NCBI GenBank assembly: GCA_944323425.1
Contig: CALUSL010000012.1
Span: 1 to 58,788, forward strand
Reading direction: 5' to 3'
Source: Candidatus Gastranaerophilales bacterium
Lineage (GTDB): Bacteria > Cyanobacteriota > Vampirovibrionia > Gastranaerophilales > Gastranaerophilaceae
Length of the DNA stretch: 58,788 nt
A model generated the notes under the pieces. That model had not been told where the DNA came from. It did no database searches and saw only the letters and a program-made list of their open reading frames with translations. Position numbers and translations under genes: made by a program. This document shows, one piece after another, positions 15,503 through 23,468 of this stretch; position 1 is the stretch's first letter; each line of letters begins with the position of its first letter.

Positions 15503-16867
15503 TTAAATTTTATTTTTTTTGTTTAAAATTTGCTGCATTTCCAGTAAAGCCGTATAAGTAGGCATAATAACCAGCTGTCCTTTTGAATCAGTAGGAAATG
15601 TTTTTATTGCATATTTTATGGCACTTTTGATATCATAGACTGTTATAATTTGTTTTGGATTTACGCCAGCATACTTCAATCGGACAGCCATATCGTCTGC
15701 TCTTATTCCACTGACTACAATTTCTGAAGGATAATCCGCAAGCATTTCAAAATCACTGTCCCAAAGCCAGGAAACATCTCTGCCGTCTGCATAGTTGTCA
15801 TTTATAATAATTACAAGTTTTGCTGCAGAGCTTTTGTTTATTGTTCTTAATACCTCGGATGCACCTGTCGGATTTTTAATAAGCTGGACAAGAACCGGCT
15901 TATCTTCAATAAAAAACTTTTCTGCCCGTCCAAAAACAGATTTATATGAATCCAGAGCTTCTTGTATACATTCTGCATCAATTTTTTGTTCAAGTGCTGC
16001 TGATATTGCAGCTAGAACATTATATGCATTGTATAGACCAACAAGGTTCGTTTTAAACTCATATGTTCTGTCATTGTGAGTGACAATAATTGTTGTATGA
16101 TTCGCAAAAATCAATGCCCGTCCGGAATAATTAAGCTGATGTCTTTTGTTTCCGCATTCAGGACAGAAATAGTCGCCAACGTGTGCATAGTATCTTTTTA
16201 CGTATGCCAGAGAAGCGCCGCATTTGCAGGCAATAGACTCAGGAGGACTCTGGGATTCAGAGACAGCATCTTTATAAATAATTTCATCAAATCCGAAATA
16301 AATATGCTGATGTCCTTCGCCAAGCTCTGCAACCATAGGGTCATCTGCGTTTAAAATGATTTTTAGGTCAGGATTTTTAGATATAGCATCTTGAATTTTT
16401 TTTGCTGTCGTATCCAGCTCTCCGTATCTATCAAGTTGATCACGAAAAAGGTTTGTAATCAGAAGGTAGTCAGCCTTTAGATAGTCATATAGTTTGGTAA
16501 GATATGCTTCATCCGACTCAAGTATTGCATAGTCAAACTTTGAAAAAGGTTTGTAATTTACAGCAAGCGAGCTTGCTATACCGGAAAGCATATTCGCGCC
16601 TTTTTCATTATGCAGTACAGAACAGCCTGATTTTTTTATTATATGAGCAATTAATCCTGCAGTTGTTGTTTTTCCGTTTGTTCCGGTTACGGTTATTATA
16701 TTTTTTTTACAATATTTTGAAATTGATGAAATAAAATCTTTTTGTATTTTTAGTGCAACAAGTCCGGGCATGGACGTTCCTGAACTATTAAGCAGATGAA
16801 GTCCAATGTTTGTTGACTTTGCTGATACAAGAGCCATATAAAAATTTATTTTATTTAAAAATTTCAT
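15503..16867 (-). CDS. murT: MurT-like lipid II isoglutaminyl synthase ligase subunit (Mur ligase, DUF1727)
   Basis: MurT with the glutaminase GatD amidates the alpha-carboxyl of glutamate in the lipid II stem peptide. The 454-residue product has a Mur-ligase ATP site (TGTNGKTTT, residues about 60-68) and a four-cysteine zinc ribbon (CKCG ... CPEC, about 205-230) that is specific to MurT. The C-terminal DUF1727 domain has IKNPTGASEVL and DGRDVSWLWD. The length fits the family. gatD, usually adjacent, is not in the window. It is divergent from folC, another Mur-ligase-fold enzyme, with only 40 bases between the starts. Confidence 0.9.
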   Translation of the reverse strand: MKFLNKINFYMALVSAKSTNIGLHLLNSSGTSMPGLVALKIQKDFISSISKYCKKNIITVTGTNGKTTTAGLIAHIIKKSGCSVLHNEKGANMLSGIASSLAVNYKPFSKFDYAILESDEAYLTKLYDYLKADYLLITNLFRDQLDRYGELDTTAKKIQDAISKNPDLKIILNADDPMVAELGEGHQHIYFGFDEIIYKDAVSESQSPPESIACKCGASLAYVKRYYAHVGDYFCPECGNKRHQLNYSGRALIFANHTTIIVTHNDRTYEFKTNLVGLYNAYNVLAAISAALEQKIDAECIQEALDSYKSVFGRAEKFFIEDKPVLVQLIKNPTGASEVLRTINKSSAAKLVIIINDNYADGRDVSWLWDSDFEMLADYPSEIVVSGIRADDMAVRLKYAGVNPKQIITVYDIKSAIKYAIKTFPTDSKGQLVIMPTYTALLEMQQILNKKNKI

Positions 16868-16907
16868 ACTAATTGATTATAACGCAAAAGAAACATATAA
16901 TTGAAGC

Positions 16908-18182
16908 ATGAAAACAAAAATTAGTTACGAAGAAGCCACACGAATATTAACATCGAGAGAAAAATTTTATATATGTCTTGGACTTGATAGAATAGCCAAA
17001 GTACTGAATCTTATGGGAAATCCTCAAGAGAAACTGAGAATAATACATATTGCTGGTACAAATGGCAAGGGCTCAGTATCTAAGATGCTTTCTGAAATTC
17101 TTTCTTATTCCGGATACAAAACCGGTCTATACACCAGCCCGCATATAATTGATTACACTGAAAGAATTCAAATAAACGAAATACCAGTGTCTAAAGATGA
17201 TTTTTCTGAATTAATACCTGATATATGTCGGCTTGCAGAGAATAACGACATATATCTCACTGAATTTGAGGTACTTACGGCTGCAATGTTCAAATATTTT
17301 GAACAGCAAAAAACGGATATCTGTGTAATAGAAACAGGTTTGGGCGGCAGACTGGACGCCACGAATATAATAAGCTCTAATATTTTATCTGTTATAACGT
17401 CCATTTCTCTTGATCATACAGATAGACTTGGGAATACTATTGAAGAAATTGCGGCAGAAAAAGCAGGCATAATAAAGCCGGAATGTCCTGTTGTTATCTC
17501 TGCGTCGAACAGAGGCTATAATACTGTAATAAGCAGGGCAAAATCCATAAATGCAACTGTATTGACGGCAGATGATGCAGATATAGAGTTTATTAACAAT
17601 AACAATTATGCAAGAGTCAATGGTAAAAATTACCGGTTTAATTTGCTGGGACTATGGCAAAAACAGAATTTGGGTCTTGTCGCAACTGTAATTAATTACC
17701 TGATAGATGCAGGCTACAATATTAATGAATTCGCGTTTTCCGAAGCATTAAAAAATGTTGTTTGGAACTGCCGATTTCAATATTTACAGGAGGAAAATAT
17801 TGTAATTGATGGCACGCATAATCCCGATGGGGCTGCACTTCTCAGACAAAGTCTGGACTTCTATTTTCCGAATTCAAGAAGAATCTGGATTTACGGTTCA
17901 ATGAAAAATAAGGACTATGCCAACATAATGAATACGCTCTTTAGAGATGATGATATAATATATTTCTGTGAATTTGGTCATTCTGGCAGTGCTACGGCTG
18001 ATGATTTAAAAAAGAAAATTAATAAAAAATCTGAAATAATCAAAATTGATGAAATTGATAATTTTATATCAAAGAAAGAGGATACCTCTTTGACCTTGAT
18101 ATCAGGCTCTTTTTATATGATTGGAGAAATTTTGAATTTGAATCCGAAACTAAAAAATATAGCCCGATTGGATAATACATAA
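16908..18182 (+). CDS. folC: Dihydrofolate/folylpolyglutamate synthase
   Basis: FolC adds glutamate to dihydropteroate and to folates. The 424-residue product shows the family signature LxGTNGKGS (IAGTNGKGSVSKML) and the region SPHIIDYTERIQIN. The metal/ATP block ETGLGGRLDATN and SLDHTDRLGNTIEEIAAEKAGIIK are also present, and DGTHNPDGA lies in the C-terminal domain. It diverges from murT. The start codon lacks a strong Shine-Dalgarno. The gene lies 51 bases ahead of the response regulator on the same strand. Confidence 0.96.
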   Translation: MKTKISYEEATRILTSREKFYICLGLDRIAKVLNLMGNPQEKLRIIHIAGTNGKGSVSKMLSEILSYSGYKTGLYTSPHIIDYTERIQINEIPVSKDDFSELIPDICRLAENNDIYLTEFEVLTAAMFKYFEQQKTDICVIETGLGGRLDATNIISSNILSVITSISLDHTDRLGNTIEEIAAEKAGIIKPECPVVISASNRGYNTVISRAKSINATVLTADDADIEFINNNNYARVNGKNYRFNLLGLWQKQNLGLVATVINYLIDAGYNINEFAFSEALKNVVWNCRFQYLQEENIVIDGTHNPDGAALLRQSLDFYFPNSRRIWIYGSMKNKDYANIMNTLFRDDDIIYFCEFGHSGSATADDLKKKINKKSEIIKIDEIDNFISKKEDTSLTLISGSFYMIGEILNLNPKLKNIARLDNT

Positions 18183-18233
18183 TAAATTTTTAGAAAGTAA
18201 TAATAACATGACCTAATAAAAAAGGAGTTTAAT

Positions 18234-18935
18234 ATGTTAACAAGTACAATCAAAACAGAAGAAGAAAAAACAACAAAATTAGTTAGTGTGGTTATCGTTG
18301 AAGATTACAAACTTACCCGCGTAGGTCTCCGTTCAACAATTAATGAATTTGAAAACATACGTGTAGTTGGTGAAGCAGAAGACGCAAAAACAGGGCTTGA
18401 AGTAATTGCTAAAGTTCAGCCAGATGTAATACTTATGGATTTAGGTCTTCCGGAAATGAACGGTATAGATGCAACCCAGAAAGTGAAAGAAATTTCTCCA
18501 AAATCCAAAGTTATTATATTAACATCACACGACAGAGATGAAGAAGTACTTGCTGCTCTTGGTTCCGGTGCTTCTGCATATTGCTTGAAAGATATTGATC
18601 CGAAAACTCTTGCTGATGTTATAAGAAATGTCAGTAAAGGAGCTTGCTGGCTGGATCCGGCTATTGCACAGGTAGCACTTAACCTGTTCCCAAAACCTGA
18701 AAATACAGCATTAAAAACTTCCGGTGATATATCAGACGCCCGTACTCAGCTTACAGAAAGAGAATTTGAGGTTCTAAGGCTGCTGGTTCAAGGAAAAAGC
18801 AATACGGAGATTGCAAAAGAGTTAATAGTAAGTGTACACACTGCAAAAGCTCATGTATGCAGCATATTGCAGAAATTATGCGTGGATGACCGTGTACAAG
18901 CTGCAGTAAAAGCAATCAAAGAAAATATAATCTAA
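18234..18935 (+). CDS. NarL/FixJ-type response regulator (REC-LuxR HTH)
   Basis: A DNA-binding response regulator of 233 residues. The receiver domain (about 17-135) has the acidic pair in IVEDYK, phosphoacceptor Asp69 (VILMDLGLPEMNG), Thr in ILTSHD and Lys in CLKDID. The LuxR-type helix-turn-helix is at about 170-220 (LTEREFEVLRLLVQGKSNTEIA). It has a strong ribosome site (aaaggag) and its own terminator. No cognate kinase is adjacent on this strand; the histidine kinase at 20988-22574 is the nearest candidate, but is linked to other receivers. Target genes are unknown. Confidence 0.94.
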   Translation: MLTSTIKTEEEKTTKLVSVVIVEDYKLTRVGLRSTINEFENIRVVGEAEDAKTGLEVIAKVQPDVILMDLGLPEMNGIDATQKVKEISPKSKVIILTSHDRDEEVLAALGSGASAYCLKDIDPKTLADVIRNVSKGACWLDPAIAQVALNLFPKPENTALKTSGDISDARTQLTEREFEVLRLLVQGKSNTEIAKELIVSVHTAKAHVCSILQKLCVDDRVQAAVKAIKENII

Positions 18936-18954
18936 CCGGTCTCTTTTAAAACAC

Positions 18955-18981
18955 CAAAAGACCCGCAATGCGGGTCTTTTG
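18955..18981. terminator. Terminator between convergent response-regulator genes
   Basis: aaaagacccgca-atgcgggtctttt, a perfect stem with T and A tails, usable in both directions between 18935 and 19002. Confidence 0.85.
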
Positions 18982-19001
18982 AATTTCTTATACAATTTTT
19001 A

Positions 19002-19643
19002 TTACTGCTTGTTGCAATAATCGAGCAATGTGCTCTGCCAGTCTTCTACCTTTTCGATATAGAAATCTGCGCCTTTTTTCATACAGAGCTGTCTGTGTTC
19101 TTTTTTGGAGGAGGCTGTCATTACACCGATTTTTGAATGATATTTGTTCATTTTGTATAGTTTAACCAGTTCATCTAACAGCATAAAGCCTTCTCTATCT
19201 GTTGGAATAAACAAATCCATAATAACAAGTTCATAATCCTGTTTTTTATATTTGTCTATAGCATCATAGATTTCTTTTGCAACAGTAACTTCATAACCGA
19301 TATTTTTAAACAATACAGACAGCTGGTAAGTAATTACGCCTAAATCGTCAATAATTAATATTTGTTTAGCCGGATTTTGCGCTGTCTCGTCTGTTTCGAG
19401 AGCCGCTCCATCGTCTTTTGTTACTATTTTACCGCTGACTGAAGCTCTTTCCTGAGATGCTGTTGCGTCTCCTCCGCTGGTTTGTAATCTGTCAATCTTT
19501 CTTTTTATATCAAGAAGTAAATCTTTTAATAAATCGACATTTATGCCTTTTTCTCCCGGGGGCATTTTCCCGACAAGACCATATAATTCTTCCAGAAACT
19601 CATCATCTACTTCGATAGTTCGTCTTGCACCATCTTCACTCAT
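19002..19643 (-). CDS. Single-domain response regulator with N-terminal helical extension
   Basis: The 213-residue product has a helical N-terminal part (about 10-55), a flexible Ser/Thr/Ala-rich linker (about 55-92) and a receiver domain (about 93-211). The acidic pair is Asp99-Asp100, the phosphoacceptor is Asp143 (VIMDLFIP), the Thr is in GVMTAS (about 175) and the Lys is at about 198. No output domain is visible, so it probably acts by protein-protein contact. It has a ribosome site (aaaggaat) and follows the 19654 gene by 10 bases, closing a signalling gene run that includes REC-HD-GYP and a histidine kinase. Confidence 0.85.
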   Translation of the reverse strand: MSEDGARRTIEVDDEFLEELYGLVGKMPPGEKGINVDLLKDLLLDIKRKIDRLQTSGGDATASQERASVSGKIVTKDDGAALETDETAQNPAKQILIIDDLGVITYQLSVLFKNIGYEVTVAKEIYDAIDKYKKQDYELVIMDLFIPTDREGFMLLDELVKLYKMNKYHSKIGVMTASSKKEHRQLCMKKGADFYIEKVEDWQSTLLDYCNKQ

Positions 19644-19653
19644 AAATATTCCT

Positions 19654-19896
19654 TTATTCTTTAATACTATTATTTATTGTAATCTTTTTTTTTAATATTT
19701 GCCACCACTTTTTTTCCGAAATTTTATTTATGGTTTTATTTCTGATTTTATGTTCAAGGATACAATTATTCAGGATTTGTATAATCTGGCTGTCTGAGAG
19801 GCTCATATGCATCTGTAAGTCAGAAATATACTTGTTAATATACTTTTCTGCTATTTTAGAAGTTTCACTTTTTTTATTCAACAGACCGTCATTCAT
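19654..19896 (-). CDS. Small basic protein, function unknown
   Basis: An 80-residue, lysine- and isoleucine-rich helical protein with no recognised domain. A good ribosome site (aaggagttctg) precedes the ATG. It lies between the REC-HD-GYP gene and the receiver gene in the same direction, so it is probably part of the signalling operon. A nine-base A run in its 3' end (19684-19692) is long but near the stop. Confidence 0.6.
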   Translation of the reverse strand: MNDGLLNKKSETSKIAEKYINKYISDLQMHMSLSDSQIIQILNNCILEHKIRNKTINKISEKKWWQILKKKITINNSIKE

Positions 19897-19959
19897 CAGA
19901 ACTCCTTACTCCTAAATGTAATATACAAAAAATTCTAATGAAAAACATTGTCAGTTAGT

Positions 19960-20970
19960 TTAATCATCATATTTAATTAAATCTAACTGCTTGATTGTTG
20001 AGATAATTTCGTCGAAACACTCCTCAAAAGCAGCAACAACCGCAGGATCAAACTGAGTTCCTGAGTTATTTTTTATTTCTTGAAGTGCATCACTGTAATC
20101 AAGTCTGTTTCTGTATATCCTGTTTGAAACAATACTGTCGAATGCATCGGCAAGAGCTATTATTCTGGAACCTACAGGTATTTCATCTCCTTTTATTCCA
20201 GAGGGATATCCGCTTCCATCATATTTTTCATGGTGATACTTTATAATTTCTACGACATCCCTGAGTTGTTTTATGTCCTCAAGAATTTTTACACTATAAC
20301 TGATATGTTTTTTTATTTGATCGTATTCTTCTTGATTAAGTGCACCTATTTTATAAAGAATATCGTCAGAAACACCAATCATTCCTATATCGTGCAGCAT
20401 ACCGGCAAGTTCTATTTTTCCCACGTCCACAGTGGGGAGGTTCATTTTGTTAGCAATTTTTACAGAATAATAAGTAATCCTTCTGCTTCTGCCGGATGTA
20501 AATGAGTCTCTGGCGTCCAGCGCTCCCATAATAGCCTTTATTGTACCGGAGAATAGTTCTTTTAAGTCATCAATAAGCTTGTCATTATCGTGTTTTAGCT
20601 GGTAGTACTCAAGAGCTGATGAAACTATAAGCTGAAGTTCATCCGGATTGTAGGGTTTTTTTATGTATCTGTAGATTTTTGCATAATTGATTGCATCAAT
20701 AAGAATATTTGCATCAGAATATGCAGTAAGCAGAATACGCATTGTGCTGGGGCTTTTTTCAAGTACTTTTTTTAAAAACTCAACCCCGTCCATCTCCGGC
20801 ATTTTGTGATCAGAGATAACAAGCTCATAATGCTTTTCATCAAGCATATCAATTGCCTTTAGAGGAGAGGTTGATTTGTCAAGATTATATGACCCTCTTA
20901 GTGTTCTATATAGCAGTGCCAGATTATCTTCTTCATCATCAACTAATAATATGTTATATTTTTCTGTCAT
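19960..20970 (-). CDS. Response regulator with an altered HD-GYP domain
   Basis: RpfG-type protein of 336 residues. The receiver domain (1-120) has Asp54, Thr82 and Lys105. The HD-GYP domain (about 140-330) would hydrolyse cyclic di-GMP in active members. His193-Asp194, His222, His246-His247 and GYP (254-256) are present. The usual HDxGK reads HDIGM, so the lysine is Met197, and the usual GHSRR reads GRSRR, replacing a metal-ligand histidine with Arg161. Activity may therefore be changed or lost. It is 17 bases downstream of the histidine kinase, the likely partner. Confidence 0.92.
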   Translation of the reverse strand: MTEKYNILLVDDEEDNLALLYRTLRGSYNLDKSTSPLKAIDMLDEKHYELVISDHKMPEMDGVEFLKKVLEKSPSTMRILLTAYSDANILIDAINYAKIYRYIKKPYNPDELQLIVSSALEYYQLKHDNDKLIDDLKELFSGTIKAIMGALDARDSFTSGRSRRITYYSVKIANKMNLPTVDVGKIELAGMLHDIGMIGVSDDILYKIGALNQEEYDQIKKHISYSVKILEDIKQLRDVVEIIKYHHEKYDGSGYPSGIKGDEIPVGSRIIALADAFDSIVSNRIYRNRLDYSDALQEIKNNSGTQFDPAVVAAFEECFDEIISTIKQLDLIKYDD

Positions 20971-20987
20971 TTCTTCTATTTCCTATA

Positions 20988-22574
20988 TTATTCAGCGTCT
21001 GTCATTTTGATGGGCAATGTAATCGTGAATTTCGTTCCTTTACCTTCCTGAGATGAAATTGTTATATTTCCTTTATGGTTTTTTATGACCTTATAGCTTA
21101 TTGCCATCCCCAAACCTGTTCCCTGACCTACAGGTTTGGTTGTAAAGAAGGGGTCAAAAACTTTGTGTGCAACTTTTTCCTCCATCCCGCATCCGTTATC
21201 TTCGAATTCAAGCTGGATGTGATCACCTTCATTTTTTAATCTTATCCATACATCGCCTTTTTCTTTAATTGCAAAGGCAGCATTGTCTAGAATATTCATA
21301 AATACCTGATTTAATTGACCGCCGTATCCTTCTATATTAGGCAAATTCTCTGCATATTCTTTATGAACGGTAATTTTGTTCTTAAATTTATTATGAAGTA
21401 TATTCAGTGTTGTATCAATTTCTTTCGGCAGGTCAACACTGTTTATAACAGCTTCTTCCAGTCTGGAGAAGTTTTTCAGGTCAAGAATAATATTTTTGGT
21501 TCTTTCTGTACCTTCCTGACAGCTTCTGATTAAGTCAGGCAGGTCGCTTTTTAGAAATTCATAATCAATATTTTCTTTCAACGCTTCGATTTTTTGTTTA
21601 TGTTCCGGTGTTAAATCACCCTCAAATTCTCCGAATTTATCTATAATTTCAATAAGATCTTTTGAGTAATTATTGAGGTGAATAAGGTTTCCATAGATAA
21701 AATTAACCGGATTGTTTATTTCGTGTGTAATACCTGCAACAAGTTCACCCAACGATTTCATTTTTTCACTATGAACCATCATTGCCTGAGTACTTTTCAG
21801 TTCTGTATAAGCAGCTTCGAGTTCTGAGGTACGCTCTTTAACCTGTTGTTCCATTGATTGGTATAACTTTTCAAGAGATGAAGCCATTTCATTATATGAT
21901 TCAATAAGTCTGTTTATTTCAAGATAGTTAGTTGTTTCAAGACGGTGTGAAAAATCACCTTTTGCTTTTTTCAAACTCTGTATAAGAATATTTATTGGTT
22001 TTATCAGTATATTAGCAATCAGGTTAGCGAGGAAGAAACCGATAAATATGAAGATAACAACCATTGCGCCCATATTTTCCATAAGAATGTCGAGATATAT
22101 TTTTACGACCGGCTCAGAATAAAATCCTATACGGATAAGTTTGTCACCACTGACAGTAGAGGCTGTGACATAATATATTGTAGTAGAATCCCGTTTTGTT
22201 GTTTTATCTACTATTTTTTGTTCAATAGGTTTCGAGATAACAGCTTGTTCAGCAGATTCGTACAGAATTTTATGTGTAGCTTTGTCCGTTATCCTCAAAT
22301 TTGCTATCAAGTCCGTATTTATCATACTTTGAGTAACTTTTTTAATCTGATTGTAATCCCCGCGCTCGAGATAGTCTCCCATAAGCTGCATCACAATAGC
22401 AGAGACAGCTGTATTTACATTTTTTGAATCACTTGTATAAACTTTGGAAAAATCATTCATAAAGTGAATAGAGTAGCTAGCAAGAAAGAGCACAATTATT
22501 GCAATCAACAAACTTGTCAAAAGTGAGAATTGTGAACTCAAGCGTGTTTGAAAATTCTTAAAAAAGTTAGACAT
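20988..22574 (-). CDS. Membrane sensor histidine kinase
   Basis: The 528-residue kinase has membrane helices at about 17-38 and 168-192 enclosing a periplasmic sensor region of about 130 residues, a HAMP domain (about 192-245) and a coiled coil (about 235-268). A dimerisation domain carries phospho-accepting His284 (GITHEINNP), and the ATP-binding domain has N (LDNAAFAI), G1 (DNGCGM) and G2 (GTGLGMAI) boxes. The large insertion between H box and N box matches the HATPase type that often pairs with single receivers. It heads the REC-HD-GYP, small protein and receiver genes and follows PilZ and a small membrane protein, suggesting a motility/second-messenger pathway. Confidence 0.95.
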   Translation of the reverse strand: MSNFFKNFQTRLSSQFSLLTSLLIAIIVLFLASYSIHFMNDFSKVYTSDSKNVNTAVSAIVMQLMGDYLERGDYNQIKKVTQSMINTDLIANLRITDKATHKILYESAEQAVISKPIEQKIVDKTTKRDSTTIYYVTASTVSGDKLIRIGFYSEPVVKIYLDILMENMGAMVVIFIFIGFFLANLIANILIKPINILIQSLKKAKGDFSHRLETTNYLEINRLIESYNEMASSLEKLYQSMEQQVKERTSELEAAYTELKSTQAMMVHSEKMKSLGELVAGITHEINNPVNFIYGNLIHLNNYSKDLIEIIDKFGEFEGDLTPEHKQKIEALKENIDYEFLKSDLPDLIRSCQEGTERTKNIILDLKNFSRLEEAVINSVDLPKEIDTTLNILHNKFKNKITVHKEYAENLPNIEGYGGQLNQVFMNILDNAAFAIKEKGDVWIRLKNEGDHIQLEFEDNGCGMEEKVAHKVFDPFFTTKPVGQGTGLGMAISYKVIKNHKGNITISSQEGKGTKFTITLPIKMTDAE

Positions 22575-22587
22575 TCTGTTATCCTCA

Positions 22588-22836
22588 TTATTTTTTATTT
22601 TTTAACATACTATTTAAAGATCTTTTTTTTCTGGGCACATCAAAAATTTTTCCTATTTGAAACCCCAGATAACCTACTATTATCGCTGCAGGTATGATAA
22701 TACTCAATCCGTGTATTAACAAATCCAAATCAAAGGTGGCAGAACGTGCAAAAATAAGCGCACCGCAAACAAATGCTGTCAAGCTTGCCATCATTCCGCT
22801 AAATTTTTTTGAATATGTAATACCTGATTTAATCAT
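22588..22836 (-). CDS. Small two-helix membrane protein, function unknown
   Basis: An 82-residue protein with two hydrophobic helices (about 14-32 and 40-64) and a basic C-terminal tail. Its start follows the stop of the PilZ gene by one base (TAGTATG), so the two are coupled. No family recognised. Confidence 0.65.
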   Translation of the reverse strand: MIKSGITYSKKFSGMMASLTAFVCGALIFARSATFDLDLLIHGLSIIIPAAIIVGYLGFQIGKIFDVPRKKRSLNSMLKNKK

Positions 22837-22837
22837 A

Positions 22838-23431
22838 CTATTTGTTTACGTTTTCTGTTTCTTTCTTGAAGCAATACTGGACTATGGCGATTTTGTCTAT
22901 ATTTTTTAATGCCATAAATTTTCCGGAAATCACTGTTTTACCCTTCTTTTCAACCTTAACTCTGATAGGGTGGAAGAAGGTTGAAATTTCAATTTTTCCA
23001 TCCAGTGAAAATTTGATTTCGTAATCACAATTTGTTTGTATATCTTCATAACAAGCAAGTTTCATACCGCCGGCACTGAGATCGGAACAGTCACAGCTGT
23101 ATTCTTTATTGCCTGCTTTTAATTTCACCGGCTGTTTAAATGGAACTCTGGTGTACTCACGTCTTTGAATAACTTCATGTTCATCCGGCATTTTAACCGT
23201 TATGATATTATCACCGACTGATTCCACTTTTGATTTGAAATACAACATGCCGTCATCAACTACTGTAAATAGTTCGACATTGCCGTTTTCTTTGTAATAT
23301 TTCATATCTTTTGCGTTTATTTCCACATCAAAAAAAGATTTGTCTGTATATAATACAACGCAGGATGCAGCTCCCTTTACGTTTTCAGGGATAATATTAA
23401 ATTTTTGATTCTTTTTAACCGTCTTTTTCAT
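22838..23431 (-). CDS. PilZ-domain protein, YcgR-like (cyclic di-GMP receptor)
   Basis: The 197-residue product has an N-terminal YcgR-like beta domain (about 12-85) and a C-terminal PilZ domain (about 88-190). The c-di-GMP-binding residues are visible: the arginine motif QRREYTR (Arg91 and Arg95) and DLSAGG (Asp117, Ser119, Gly121-122). YcgR proteins slow flagellar rotation when bound to c-di-GMP. Location directly downstream of flhA supports a flagellar role. Confidence 0.9.
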   Translation of the reverse strand: MKKTVKKNQKFNIIPENVKGAASCVVLYTDKSFFDVEINAKDMKYYKENGNVELFTVVDDGMLYFKSKVESVGDNIITVKMPDEHEVIQRREYTRVPFKQPVKLKAGNKEYSCDCSDLSAGGMKLACYEDIQTNCDYEIKFSLDGKIEISTFFHPIRVKVEKKGKTVISGKFMALKNIDKIAIVQYCFKKETENVNK

Positions 23432-23468
23432 TACTTCTATCCTTGAATTTATTAATTATGCAATTGTT

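Noticed and set aside
19684-19692. Programmed frameshift at a nine-base A run in the small 19654 gene
   Set aside because: A runs of this size are common in this AT-rich genome and the product ends a few codons later; no downstream frame to join.
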